NCBI GenBank assembly: GCA_963777325.1
Contig: CAVZQE010000018.1
Location: 310,001 to 374,000 of the forward strand
Reading direction: 5' to 3'
Origin: JAFAXA01 sp963777325
GTDB lineage: Bacteria; Pseudomonadota; Alphaproteobacteria; Acetobacterales; Acetobacteraceae
DNA: 64,000 nucleotides
Positions within the stretch are counted from its first letter, which is position 1. Each line of letters opens with the position of its first letter. Position numbers and translations under genes: made by a program. Under the pieces are notes generated by a model. It ran no database searches. It was not told the DNA's origin and worked only from the letters and a program-made list of their open reading frames with translations. Below, one piece after another: positions 43,896-51,174 of the stretch.

Positions 43896-45308
43896 ATGCG
43901 CCGTCAACGCAAAGCCAAGATCGTCGCGACGCTCGGGCCGGCCAGCTCCAGCCCGGATATGATCCGCACGCTATTCGAGGCGGGTGCGGACGTGTTCCGA
44001 TTCAACTTCAGCCACGGCACGCAAGAGGACCATCAGGCGCGCTACGACGTTATCCGTGCCCTGGAGCGCGAGACCGGCCGGCCGATCGCCATTCTCGCCG
44101 ATCTTCAGGGGCCGAAGCTCCGGGTCGGCACTTTCGCGGAGGGTCCGATCAAGCTGCTGGCGGGCAAGTCGTTCCGCCTCGATCTCGACGAGGCGCCGGG
44201 CGACCAGCGCCGTGTCGGCATGCCGCACCCCGAAATCTTCCGGGCGCTCAAACCCGGCGTCGAGTTGCTGCTCGACGATGGCAAGGTGCGCCTTGTGGTC
44301 CAATCGTGCGGCCCGGATTACGCCGAGACCCGCGTCGAGGTGCCGGGCGCGTTGTCGAATCGCAAGGGCGTCAGCGTGGTCGGCGCGGTACTGCCGCTTT
44401 CCGCGCTCACGGACAAGGACCGGCACGACCTCGACTTTGCGCTCCAGATGGGCGCCGATTGGGTGGCGCTCTCCTTCGTGCAGCGGCCGGAGGATATGGA
44501 GGAAGTACGCGGCCTGGTCGACGGGCGCGCCAGTGTCATGGCGAAGCTGGAGAAACCGGCGGCGATCGATTGTCTCGATGAGATCGTGGCTTTGTCCGAC
44601 GGCATCATGGTAGCGCGCGGCGATCTCGGTGTGGAGATGCCGCCCGAGAAGGTGCCGGTCATCCAGCGCCGCATCCTGCGTGCCTGCCGCAAGGCCGGAA
44701 AGCCGGTGATCGTCGCGACGCAGATGCTGGAGTCGATGATTACCACGCCGACACCGACACGCGCCGAGGCCTCCGACGTGGCGACCGCCATCTATGACGG
44801 TGCCGACGCGGTGATGCTGTCGGCGGAATCCGCCGCGGGCCAATTCCCGGCCGAGTCCGTTCGCATCATGAGCCGGATCATCCAGGAAGTGGAGGAAGAC
44901 CCGCAATACCGCGTCACCATCGACGCTGCGCACCCGGCGCCCGTTGCGACACTTCCCGACGCCATCTGCTGCGCCCTCCGTCGGGCGGCGGGCCTGCTCG
45001 GAATCTCAGCCGCCGTCACCTACACGACCTCGGGCTACACCAGCCTGCGCGCCGCGCGCGAACGGCCCGCGGCGCCGATCATCAGCATGAGCGCCGATCG
45101 TGCCACCGCCCGGCGCATGGCGCTGGTCTGGGGCGTGCATTCGATGCTGACGGGCACGTTGGACGACATAGAGGAGGTCACATCCAGCGCCTGCCGGATC
45201 GCGCGGGAGGAGGGTTTCGCGAAGCCCGGGGAGATCATCGCGATCACGGCCGGCGTGCCGTTCGGAGTTTCCGGAAATACCAATCTGTTGAGGCTCGCCG
45301 CCATCTAG
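43896..45308 (+). CDS. pyk: Pyruvate kinase
   Basis: 470 residues. Domain features: KIVATLGPASSSPDMIRTLFEAGADVFR (A domain), ILADLQGPKLRVG, the active-site VMAKLEKPAAID, IMVARGDLGVEMPPEKVP, and a C-terminal regulatory domain (TYTTSGYTSLRAARERPAAP). The last step from 2-phosphoglycerate via PEP to pyruvate is thus covered in the operon except for enolase, presumably a housekeeping gene elsewhere. A pyk in the glycerate operon is common in alphaproteobacteria. No defect. Confidence 0.94.
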   Translation: MRRQRKAKIVATLGPASSSPDMIRTLFEAGADVFRFNFSHGTQEDHQARYDVIRALERETGRPIAILADLQGPKLRVGTFAEGPIKLLAGKSFRLDLDEAPGDQRRVGMPHPEIFRALKPGVELLLDDGKVRLVVQSCGPDYAETRVEVPGALSNRKGVSVVGAVLPLSALTDKDRHDLDFALQMGADWVALSFVQRPEDMEEVRGLVDGRASVMAKLEKPAAIDCLDEIVALSDGIMVARGDLGVEMPPEKVPVIQRRILRACRKAGKPVIVATQMLESMITTPTPTRAEASDVATAIYDGADAVMLSAESAAGQFPAESVRIMSRIIQEVEEDPQYRVTIDAAHPAPVATLPDAICCALRRAAGLLGISAAVTYTTSGYTSLRAARERPAAPIISMSADRATARRMALVWGVHSMLTGTLDDIEEVTSSACRIAREEGFAKPGEIIAITAGVPFGVSGNTNLLRLAAI

Positions 45309-45328
45309 CGCGGCGGAGGATCTTGCCC

Positions 45329-46621
45329 ATGCGGAAGCAGGCGGAGGACACGCGAGAGATGTCAGGAATGGATCGCGAGGAGGGCGCGCCGGGGAGAGCC
45401 GTCATGGCGCGGCTCGATGCGCTGGCCCGGTTTTCGGCGGAGCCGGAGGCGCTGACCCGCCTCTATCTGTCCGAGGAGCACAAGGCAGCCGCCTCGCAGG
45501 TCCAGGCCTGGATGCGGGATGCCGGGATGGCGGCCCACACCGATGCCGTCGGCAATGTCGTGGGCCGGTACGAGGGGCGCGAGCCCGGGCTGCCCGCCTT
45601 GCTGCTCGGCTCGCATATCGACACCGTGCGCAATGCCGGCAAATATGACGGCTGCTTCGGAGTCGTCGCGGCGATCCAGGCCGTGGCCGCGCTGCATGAC
45701 TCGGGCGAGCGCCTGCCCTTCGCGATCGAGGTCATCGCCTTCGGCGACGAGGAGGGCGTACGCTTCCCCGTGACCCTGACCGGCTCGCGGACGGTCGCCG
45801 GAACGCTCGATCCGGCGGCGCTCGAGGCGGTGGACGCGGACGGGATCAGCGTCCGTCAGGCCCTGCAGCAGTTCGGCTGCGATCCGGCGGCGGCATCCGG
45901 GGCCGCGCGGCGCCAGGAGCAGGCGCTCGCGTACTGCGAACTGCATATCGAGCAGGGGCCGGTGCTCGAAGCCGAAGGGCTGCCGGTCGGCGTCGTGACC
46001 GCGATCAACGGCGCCAGCCGGTTCACGGTCTCGGTCGAGGGCGTGGCGGGCCACGCGGGCACGGTGCCGATGCGTCTTCGTCGCGATGCGCTGTGCGCCG
46101 CGGCCGAGATGGTGCTGGAAATCGAACGCCTCGCGCGGGACACCGGGCAGCTCGTCGCGACGGTTGGCCGCATCGAGGCGCTGCCGGGCGCGGTCAACGT
46201 CATCCCCTCGGGCGCCGTCTTCACCCTCGACATCCGCAGCCCGAGCGATCAGGTCCGCGCCGCGGCGATCTCCACGCTGGAACAGGCGTTCGAGAGGATC
46301 GCAAGCGGGCGCGAGATCCGCGTCGACATGCGCCGGACCTACGACGAACCGGCCGCCACGTGCCATCCGGCGCTCGTCGAGCAGCTCGGGGCCGCGATCG
46401 GACGGGCCGGAGTGAGACCCCTGCACCTGCCCAGCGGCGCCGGCCATGACGGGCTCGCCATGGTCGCGCTCTGCCCCATCGCCATGCTGTTCGTCCGCTG
46501 CAAGGGCGGCATCAGTCATAACCCGGCGGAGTCGATCACCGCCGCCGACGCGGAAACGGCCGTGCAAGTGCTGATCGACTTCCTCCGTCATTTCGACGCT
46601 TCGCGCCCGCGGGCGAGCTGA
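45329..46621 (+). CDS. allC: Allantoate amidohydrolase-like M20 enzyme
   Basis: 430 residues from ATG 45329, chosen over TTG 45323 because GGCGGAGG lies about 10 nt upstream. It is a Zn/Mn amidase of the AllC/UAH/N-carbamoyl-amino-acid hydrolase group with metal ligands in LLGSHIDTVRNAGKYDG, IAFGDEEGVRFP, YCELHIEQGPVLE and GGISHNPAES. The dimerisation domain includes VEGVAGHAGTVPM. Because the neighbouring genes degrade urate and glyoxylate, allantoate or ureidoglycine/ureidoglycolate is the most likely substrate. Allantoinase itself is not in the window. Confidence 0.88.
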   Translation: MRKQAEDTREMSGMDREEGAPGRAVMARLDALARFSAEPEALTRLYLSEEHKAAASQVQAWMRDAGMAAHTDAVGNVVGRYEGREPGLPALLLGSHIDTVRNAGKYDGCFGVVAAIQAVAALHDSGERLPFAIEVIAFGDEEGVRFPVTLTGSRTVAGTLDPAALEAVDADGISVRQALQQFGCDPAAASGAARRQEQALAYCELHIEQGPVLEAEGLPVGVVTAINGASRFTVSVEGVAGHAGTVPMRLRRDALCAAAEMVLEIERLARDTGQLVATVGRIEALPGAVNVIPSGAVFTLDIRSPSDQVRAAAISTLEQAFERIASGREIRVDMRRTYDEPAATCHPALVEQLGAAIGRAGVRPLHLPSGAGHDGLAMVALCPIAMLFVRCKGGISHNPAESITAADAETAVQVLIDFLRHFDASRPRAS

Positions 46622-46645
46622 GCGACCACCAGGAGAACACGCCGC

Positions 46646-47905
46646 ATGTCGGACATCGCACCGGAGATTCACCGCTTCCTGGAAGCGGAGCGCCCCAGGC
46701 AGGTCGCTTTTCTCGCCGAGCTGGTGAAGACCCCCTCGGACAACCCGCCCGGCGACTGCGCGCGCCATGCCGAGGTCGCGGCGCGCTTGCTGGAGGGCTT
46801 GGGCCTGACTGTCGAGCGTCATCCGGTTCCCGAGGCCGTCGTGCGCAAACAGGGCATGATCACCGCGACCAACCTCGTGGTGCGGCACAGATTCGGCGAC
46901 GGGAAGGTGATCGCGCTGAACGCGCACGGCGACGTGGTGCCTCCGGGGGAGGGCTGGACCAAGGACCCGTACGGCGCCGACATCGAGGGAGGCTGGATGT
47001 ACGGGCGCGGCGTCGCCGTCTCGAAATCGGATTTCGTCACCTATACCTGGGCCCTGCTGGCGCTCAAGGCGCTGAACCGGCCGTTGCGGGGAACGGTCGA
47101 GCTGCACTTCACCTACGACGAGGAAGCCGGCGGCGACATCGGTCCCGGCTGGCTGCTCGGGCAGGGCATCAGCAAGCCCGACTACGCCATCGGCGCCGGG
47201 TTCTCCTACGCCGTGGTCAACGCCCATAACGGCTGCCTGCATCTCGAAGTAGAGGTGCGCGGCCGCTCCGCGCACGCCGCCAAGCCGTTCACCGGCGTGG
47301 ATGCGCTGGAGGCGGCGACGCATGTTCTGGCGGCGCTCTACGACTGGCGGCGCACGCTGGAGGCGAGGGTGTCGCCCACGCCGGGCATCGGCAGTCCGCA
47401 GATGACGATCGGGCTGATCAGCGGCGGCATCAACACCAATGTGGTGCCGGACCGCGTCACCTTCCGGCTGGATCGCCGCATGACCCCGGAGGAATCGCCC
47501 GAGGCGGTGGAAGCCGAGCTGCGCGAGGTGATCGCCAAGGCCGCCGGCGGGATCGGCGAGGCCACCGTCGAGGTGCGCCGCATCCTGCTCGCGGAGCCGC
47601 TGACGCCGCTGCCGGGCAGCGCGGCGCTGAGCGACGCCCTGTGCCGGTTCGCAACGCGCATCATGGGCGAGAACGTGACAACAAACGGCGTGCCGCTCTA
47701 TACCGACGCGCGCCACTATGCCGCGCACAACGTGCCGATCGTGCTGTACGGCGCCGGGCCGCACAGCATCGAGGAGGCCAACGCGCACCGGGCGGACGAG
47801 CGGCTGCCGCTGGAAGACATGCACAAGGCGACCGAGGTGGTGGCCCTGAGCCTCGCGAGCCTGCTCGGCGGCGAGCCATCCGGCGCGACCGGGGCGGATC
47901 GATGA
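46646..47905 (+). CDS. M20-family deacylase/peptidase (ArgE/DapE-like)
   Basis: 419 residues. The catalytic domain has the metal ligand motif NAHGDVVPPGEGWTKDPYGA and FTYDEEAGGDIGPGW, with the dimerisation domain VRGRSAHAAKPFTGVDALEA. The usual GRGxxDMKG bridging-Asp motif reads GRGVAVSKSDF, a substitution that may mark a distinct subgroup. A second M20 enzyme right after AllC could act on ureidoglycolate or N-carbamoyl compounds, but this is inference. It starts 24 nt after allC and overlaps a small ORF by 4 nt at its end. Confidence 0.82.
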   Translation: MSDIAPEIHRFLEAERPRQVAFLAELVKTPSDNPPGDCARHAEVAARLLEGLGLTVERHPVPEAVVRKQGMITATNLVVRHRFGDGKVIALNAHGDVVPPGEGWTKDPYGADIEGGWMYGRGVAVSKSDFVTYTWALLALKALNRPLRGTVELHFTYDEEAGGDIGPGWLLGQGISKPDYAIGAGFSYAVVNAHNGCLHLEVEVRGRSAHAAKPFTGVDALEAATHVLAALYDWRRTLEARVSPTPGIGSPQMTIGLISGGINTNVVPDRVTFRLDRRMTPEESPEAVEAELREVIAKAAGGIGEATVEVRRILLAEPLTPLPGSAALSDALCRFATRIMGENVTTNGVPLYTDARHYAAHNVPIVLYGAGPHSIEEANAHRADERLPLEDMHKATEVVALSLASLLGGEPSGATGADR

Positions 47906-48039
47906 CGGCCGCCTATCGACTGGTTGCGGAGTATGGCGGCTTCCTCTACGACGCCGACGATTACAACGATGGCGTCCGGATAGTCGCCACTCCGATTGAA
48001 GCCGCCGAGGCAAGCCGGTCCGCACGCAAAGTCCGATGA
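47902..48039 (+). CDS. 45-residue small ORF coupled to the M20 gene
   Basis: The ATG at 47902 overlaps the M20 stop (ATGA), a typical arrangement for translational coupling. The predicted peptide (MTAAYRLVAEYGGFLYDADD then YNDGVRIVATPIEAAE) looks protein-like and acidic rather than random, but 45 residues is short. It may be a truncated protein or a real small one. I do not recognise a family. The catalase gene starts 34 nt later. Confidence 0.4.
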   Translation: MTAAYRLVAEYGGFLYDADDYNDGVRIVATPIEAAEASRSARKVR

Positions 48040-48073
48040 TGCCGGCCTGAACTCTTACCCGAGGAAGCAACGC

Positions 48074-49666
48074 ATGAGCGAAGACCGCCCGATCCTGACC
48101 AACCGCCAGGGCCATCCCGTTTCCGACAACCAGAGCCTGCGCAGCGTCGGCGAGCGCGGCCCGGCGACGCTCGAGAACTATCAGTTCATCGAGAAGATCA
48201 CCCATTTCGACCGGGAGCGGATTCCCGAGCGGGTCGTGCATGCCCGCGGCACCAGCGCGCACGGCTATTTCGAGGCCTACGGCAAGATCGGCGACGAGCC
48301 GGCGAGCAAATACACGCGTGCCAAGGTTCTCACCCAGGCGGGCAAGAAGACCCCGCTGTTCGTGCGCTTCTCGACCGTGATCGGCGGCAAGGACAGCCCG
48401 GAGACGGCGCGCGACCCGCGCGGCTTCGCGGTGAAGTTCTACACCGAGGACGGCAACTGGGATCTGGTCGGCAACAACCTGCGCATCTTCTTCATCCGCG
48501 ACGCGATCAAGTTCCCCGACATGATCCATGCCTTCAAGCCGGACCCGGTCACGAACCGCCAGGAGGCCTGGCGCTTCTACGATTTCGTGCAGCACCATCC
48601 CGAGTCGCTGCACATGGTCACCTGGGTCAAGAGCCCATGGGGGATTCCGGCGAATTACCGGAACATGGAGGGATCGAGCGTCAACACCTACAAGCTGGTC
48701 AACGAGCAGGGCGTCGCGCATCTCGTCAAGTTTTCCTGGGTGCCGAAGCAGGGCGTCAAGAACCTGACCAGCGAGCAGGCCGCCGAGATCCAGGCGAAGG
48801 AAGTCGGCCACGCGACCAAGGATCTGTACGAGGCGATCGAGCGCGGCGACTATCCGGAGTGGGAGTTCTGCGCCCAGATCATGTCCGACGACGCGCATCC
48901 GGAGCTGGATTTCGATCCGCTGGACGACACCAAGCGCTGGCCGGAAGACAAATTCCCGCTGCTGCCGATCGGGCGGATGGTGCTGAACCGTAACCCCGAT
49001 AATTTCTTCGCCGAAGCCGAGCAGTCCGCGTTCGGCACCGGCGTGCTGGTGGACGGCATCGACTTCTCGGACGACAAGATGCTGCAGGGGCGGACGCTGT
49101 CCTATTCTGACACGCAGCGCTATCGTGTCGGACCGAACTATCTGCAGTTGCCGGTCAACAAGGCCAGAAACAACGCGCGCACCAATCAGCGCGACGGCCA
49201 GATGGCGTATGAAGTCGATGCGGCGGGCGCGAACAAGCACGTCAACTACGAGCCGAGCGCGATGGGCGGGCTGCGCGAGGCGCCCCAGCCGCGGCAGGAT
49301 TACCATCAGTGGGTGGAGGGCCATCTCGGCCGCTACCAGTACAGCCGGACGCAGGACGACTACCGCCAGGCCGGCGAGCGCTACCGCAGCTTCGAGGAGT
49401 GGGAGCGGAACGATCTGATCGGCAATCTCGTGGCCGACATGAAGGCGTGCCCCGAGCAGATCGCGCTGCGAATGGTCTGGCATTTCTGGCACTGCGATCC
49501 GGATTACGGCACGCGCGTCACGCAGGGGGCGGGGATCGATCTCGAAAAGGCGAAAAGCCTGCCGCCGCTGGAAGGCAAGCCCGCGCCGGGCCAGCGCCGC
49601 GAGGCCCCGACCTACACCTCCGGTCAGAAGGAGTCCGCGCCGCCGCGCTCGCAGGCAGCGGAGTAG
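48074..49666 (+). CDS. katA: Monofunctional heme catalase
   Basis: 530 residues from ATG 48074 with GAGGAAGC upstream. Clade features: the catalytic His in RVVHARGTSAHGYFEAYG, the Asn region GFAVKFYTEDGNWDLVGNNLRIFFIRD, and the heme-ligand Tyr motif that in relatives is RLFSYxDTxxxR, here TLSYSDTQRYRVGPNY. Length suits a small-subunit catalase. It would detoxify H2O2, a direct product of uricase in the neighbouring purine operon, so a functional link is plausible though independent transcription is equally possible. No defect is visible. Confidence 0.95.
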   Translation: MSEDRPILTNRQGHPVSDNQSLRSVGERGPATLENYQFIEKITHFDRERIPERVVHARGTSAHGYFEAYGKIGDEPASKYTRAKVLTQAGKKTPLFVRFSTVIGGKDSPETARDPRGFAVKFYTEDGNWDLVGNNLRIFFIRDAIKFPDMIHAFKPDPVTNRQEAWRFYDFVQHHPESLHMVTWVKSPWGIPANYRNMEGSSVNTYKLVNEQGVAHLVKFSWVPKQGVKNLTSEQAAEIQAKEVGHATKDLYEAIERGDYPEWEFCAQIMSDDAHPELDFDPLDDTKRWPEDKFPLLPIGRMVLNRNPDNFFAEAEQSAFGTGVLVDGIDFSDDKMLQGRTLSYSDTQRYRVGPNYLQLPVNKARNNARTNQRDGQMAYEVDAAGANKHVNYEPSAMGGLREAPQPRQDYHQWVEGHLGRYQYSRTQDDYRQAGERYRSFEEWERNDLIGNLVADMKACPEQIALRMVWHFWHCDPDYGTRVTQGAGIDLEKAKSLPPLEGKPAPGQRREAPTYTSGQKESAPPRSQAAE

Positions 49667-49849
49667 GGAGCGAAGCTGCGCCCGGGGCCGGCCTGAACCC
49701 GGCCGCGTTCCTGGGCGGCTTCGCCCCGCTGGCCCGGGACTGGCTCCTCGCAGCCGCGAGTTGCCGGCCCGGCGCGGCGGGCTTCAATGAGTTCTGCAAT
49801 AAGCCGCTCGGCCCGGGCCGCATCGGCGATCCCCCGCACCGGCGGCGGC

Positions 49850-50041
49850 CGGGGAGCGAGCGCGCCAGGCCTCGGGCGGGCCGGTCGTCGCGGGACGGGA
49901 GGGCGTCGCGTCCAGCGTCGGCATCGGCGGCGAGGCGGGCCGGGTGAGCCAGAAGGGCACGTTGGGCGGCGTCGTCGGCGCAGGTGACGCGTCGCCGCCC
50001 GCCTCGGCTTTCCTGCCACCGGCGCGATCCGGGCGGGGGTG
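49850..50041 (-). pseudogene. C-terminal fragment resembling the 21.9-22.6 kb uncharacterised protein
   Basis: On the minus strand the low-complexity segment contains NVPFWLTRPASPP followed by a Pro/Thr/Arg-rich tail, closely like the LWLTRPAAPP C-terminus of the protein at 21943-22587. The helical N-terminal part is not present in register. It is a probable fragment; low-complexity sequence limits confidence. The flanking 49667-49850 and 50042-50216 hold nothing else recognisable. Confidence 0.4.
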
Positions 50042-50216
50042 CCGGGCGCGCGGACGGCTAGCGGAAGAAAGACGGCGAGTGAATCTACTCCTACTGAAAC
50101 TTTGCCCAGTCATAGTCACGCGCAACTCGGCCCGTCTCGGATAAGCGTGAGGCCGGATCGGTCTCTGCAGCCCTATCGACGGCTCGAACAGCAGCATCGG
50201 ACCGGCATGCGTGCTG

Positions 50217-50480
50217 GCGAGTTGCCGACGCCGCGGCTGCGGTGATCTGCCCAGGCGGGGTGCTGACCCCCAAGGTCGAGCGGCTGCACGACGGCACGCA
50301 GAAGCGGGCACCATTTCGGCCAGCCAGAGAAGGAGTTGCTCGCCGAGAAGCAGCCCCGTGCATGAGTTCTCAATGCCCGAGCAGATCGGCGCTCTCTCGG
50401 CCTGCCTTCTACTCCGGCGACGCCCCCGCTATCGCCGGCGCGTCACTCTCGATCGACGGCGGCTGGGGGTGGCGTATTGA
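50217..50480 (+). pseudogene. Decayed 3' end of a second 3-hydroxybutyrate dehydrogenase gene
   Basis: Pieces of BdhA appear in order but in different frames: ICPGGVLTPKVERL (compare ICPGWVLTPLVEKQ in the intact copy at 21126-21911), then LLAEKQPVHEF-like sequence and SMPEQIGALSACL, then AGASLSIDGGWGW ending at 50480. Several small indels separate them, and everything 5' of the catalytic YxxxK region is absent. This is a truncated paralogue, not a sequencing artefact, since most of the gene is missing. Confidence 0.82.
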
Positions 50481-50549
50481 CGGGGCTGGCGGGTGTTTCC
50501 AACAGCCCGAAACCGTTCACCGTAAGCTAAAGCGAGTTTTGGAAGAAAA

Positions 50550-50900
50550 GTGCAATTCCCGTTCAAAGTCGGATCAGGGGCCGCCGCAGTTGGGTTGCTA
50601 GCTGGGGCGACGACGATATTCGGGCTATTGGGTGGATTGATTTATAACTTCGCGGCACGCGACGTACGCGCGAACCAAATAGAGAACCGCCTTAACTCTC
50701 TTGAGGCTTTGGAAGAAAGGAATGCATCGGCTCTAGAACAGCTTGCAAGTAGATTGAGCGCAAACGCATCAGCAACGACCGAATCACAGAAACAGAATCA
50801 GTCGTTTGTGGACCAGATAAACAGAATATCAGCTAGCTTGGCCAGTGTAAATGGAACACTGACATTTCTTGAAGGGGATTATCCCCTTGACGCAGGGTAG
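50550..50900 (+). CDS. AT-richer small membrane-anchored coiled-coil protein
   Basis: 116 residues from GTG 50550 (GGAAG upstream). An N-terminal hydrophobic segment (about 9-33, GSGAAAVGLLAGATTIFGLL) is followed by a helical, Asn/Gln/Ser-rich region with heptad character (IENRLNSLEALEERNASALEQL ... FVDQINRISASLASVNGTL). Base composition is visibly lower in GC than all neighbours, with codons such as ATA, TTA and AGA that are rare elsewhere in the window, which suggests horizontal transfer. The topology resembles phage or element-encoded tail/spanin-like or YtxH-like coiled-coil proteins, but no family is recognised. Confidence 0.6.
   Translation: MQFPFKVGSGAAAVGLLAGATTIFGLLGGLIYNFAARDVRANQIENRLNSLEALEERNASALEQLASRLSANASATTESQKQNQSFVDQINRISASLASVNGTLTFLEGDYPLDAG
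50872..50888. repeat. Short palindrome at the 3' end of the AT-rich ORF
   Basis: AAGGGGATTATCCCCTT is a near-perfect palindrome (8-bp arms about a single base) ending 12 nt before the ORF stop. It may be a terminator stem or the edge of an inserted segment; nothing else supports a specific role. Confidence 0.4.
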
Positions 50901-51110
50901 AGCGTTAACCGACCCTAGCTGTCCTCGCGGAAAGCCGGACGGTTCCGTGCATAGCTGTCCGTTCGGCGATGCAGCTTCCAGTTGGCGGTCGCGCGGAGCG
51001 TCCGAGGGGGACGATCAACCTCGACCGGAGCACGCCCGCCGTTCCGGGCCTCCAAGGGCAGACACGGTTGCGCGGCCCAAGCCGCAGCGCCGGCGCCGTA
51101 TGCGAGTCAT

Positions 51111-51142
51111 CCCGCTTGCAGAACCGGCGCCCCGCTTGCAGA
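51111..51142. promoter_or_regulatory. Direct repeat upstream of the flavin monooxygenase gene
   Basis: CCCGCTTGCAGA occurs twice (51111-51122 and 51131-51142), 20 bp apart, ending about 32 bp before the start codon. The spacing of two helical turns suits a dimeric regulator or overlapping promoter elements. The rest of 50904-51174 shows nothing else recognisable. Confidence 0.4.
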
Positions 51143-51174
51143 GAATAGGGCAACGACACACCGGAGGATCATCC

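Noticed and set aside
40442..43897. A 1151-codon minus-strand open frame opposite glxR, dctA and ttuD
   Set aside because: His/Arg/Asp-rich composition typical of antisense frames; the opposite strand holds well-known enzymes.
45362..49492. A roughly 1376-codon minus-strand open frame opposite allC, M20 and catalase
   Set aside because: It is an antisense shadow of strongly conserved plus-strand enzymes with GC-biased third positions; it has no recognisable domain.
49624..50019. A minus-strand 131-codon ORF downstream of catalase
   Set aside because: Arg/Pro-rich, no conserved features, and partly out of frame with the recognisable FWLTRPASPP fragment.
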